From positions 1-64,000 of the forward strand of contig NZ_VTTO01000020.1 in NCBI RefSeq assembly GCF_008364825.1: DNA of 64,000 bases. Direction: 5' to 3'. Each line of letters starts with the position of its first letter. Position 1 is the stretch's first letter. This stretch comes from Azospirillum sp. B21. GTDB taxonomy: Bacteria > Pseudomonadota > Alphaproteobacteria > Azospirillales > Azospirillaceae. The position numbers were made by a program, and so were the translations under genes. The notes beneath the pieces were generated by a model. It made no database searches, had not been told where the DNA came from, and saw nothing but the letters and a program-made list of their open reading frames with translations. Shown here piece by piece: positions 63,938 to 64,000 of the stretch.

Positions 63938-64000
63938 ATGACGGGAAAACAGCCCGACCCCTCGTCCCCGCCCCACCGTACGCGTCTTCTCGTGACGCGT
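63938..64000 (+). CDS. hemD: Uroporphyrinogen-III synthase, N-terminal fragment
   Basis: Only the first 21 codons are in the window (MTGKQPDPSSPPHRTRLLVTR). The final RLLVTR matches the first strand of HemD, and the place right after hemC is its usual one. The gene runs off the right edge. Confidence 0.8.
   Translation, partial: MTGKQPDPSSPPHRTRLLVTR

Overview
The window is high-GC DNA from an alphaproteobacterium, most likely Azospirillum or a close relative in the Rhodospirillales. Supporting signs are a ThiO-ThiS-ThiG thiamine cluster, a two-gene yejA transporter locus, RpmB, RecX, a LipB of alphaproteobacterial type, many stand-alone signalling proteins and the order gpsA-tsaD-hemC-hemD. 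It reads as chromosomal core DNA: almost wall-to-wall genes, with no phage genes, insertion sequences or CRISPR array. The genus is inference; no marker gene is complete enough here to prove it.

Left part (1-13 kb): the first 340 bases look like the promoter and leader of an rRNA operon transcribed leftwards off the edge. Then come a DUF1489 protein, a K+ channel, a DsbA-like isomerase and an OmpR-type regulator on the minus strand. A large secreted DUF4139 protein follows, then a TPP riboswitch driving thiO-thiS-thiG, a thioesterase, a small secreted protein, mgtE (minus), a STAS protein, tRNA-Leu(GAG) and lipB.

Centre-left (13-32 kb): two coupled genes of unknown function, acyP-fadD, a serine beta-lactamase-like hydrolase, a PilZ protein, and the stress cluster prkA-yeaH-SpoVR. 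After a 0.9-kb empty stretch come a lone receiver protein, a Nudix enzyme, a membrane cytochrome c, kdsB, pheA, two small proteins, nudC and hisN.

Centre-right (32-49 kb): a peptide ABC transporter with two tandem substrate-binding proteins (yejA-type, yejB, yejE, yejF), meaB, a phasin with an Ala/Pro/Lys-rich tail, rpmB, recX, an orphan ABC-2 permease, argD-argF, hslO and a ParD-ParE toxin-antitoxin pair.

Right part (49-64 kb): a lipoprotein, kup, a receiver-GGDEF diguanylate cyclase, two tandem paralogous membrane coiled-coil proteins of unknown function, a dnaE2-type polymerase, a VOC protein with a WYL regulator, DUF2141 and LytTR proteins, gpsA, tsaD, hemC and the first 21 codons of hemD.

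The most unusual theme is a family of about 110-180-bp two-armed palindromic repeats present at seven places. One copy is carried in frame inside dnaE2, and another is split by a clean 60-bp palindromic insert. Other points of interest are the diverged tandem paralogs at 53.3-54.4 kb, a parS-like 16-mer, and an identical 14-mer palindrome upstream of the phasin and the STAS gene.
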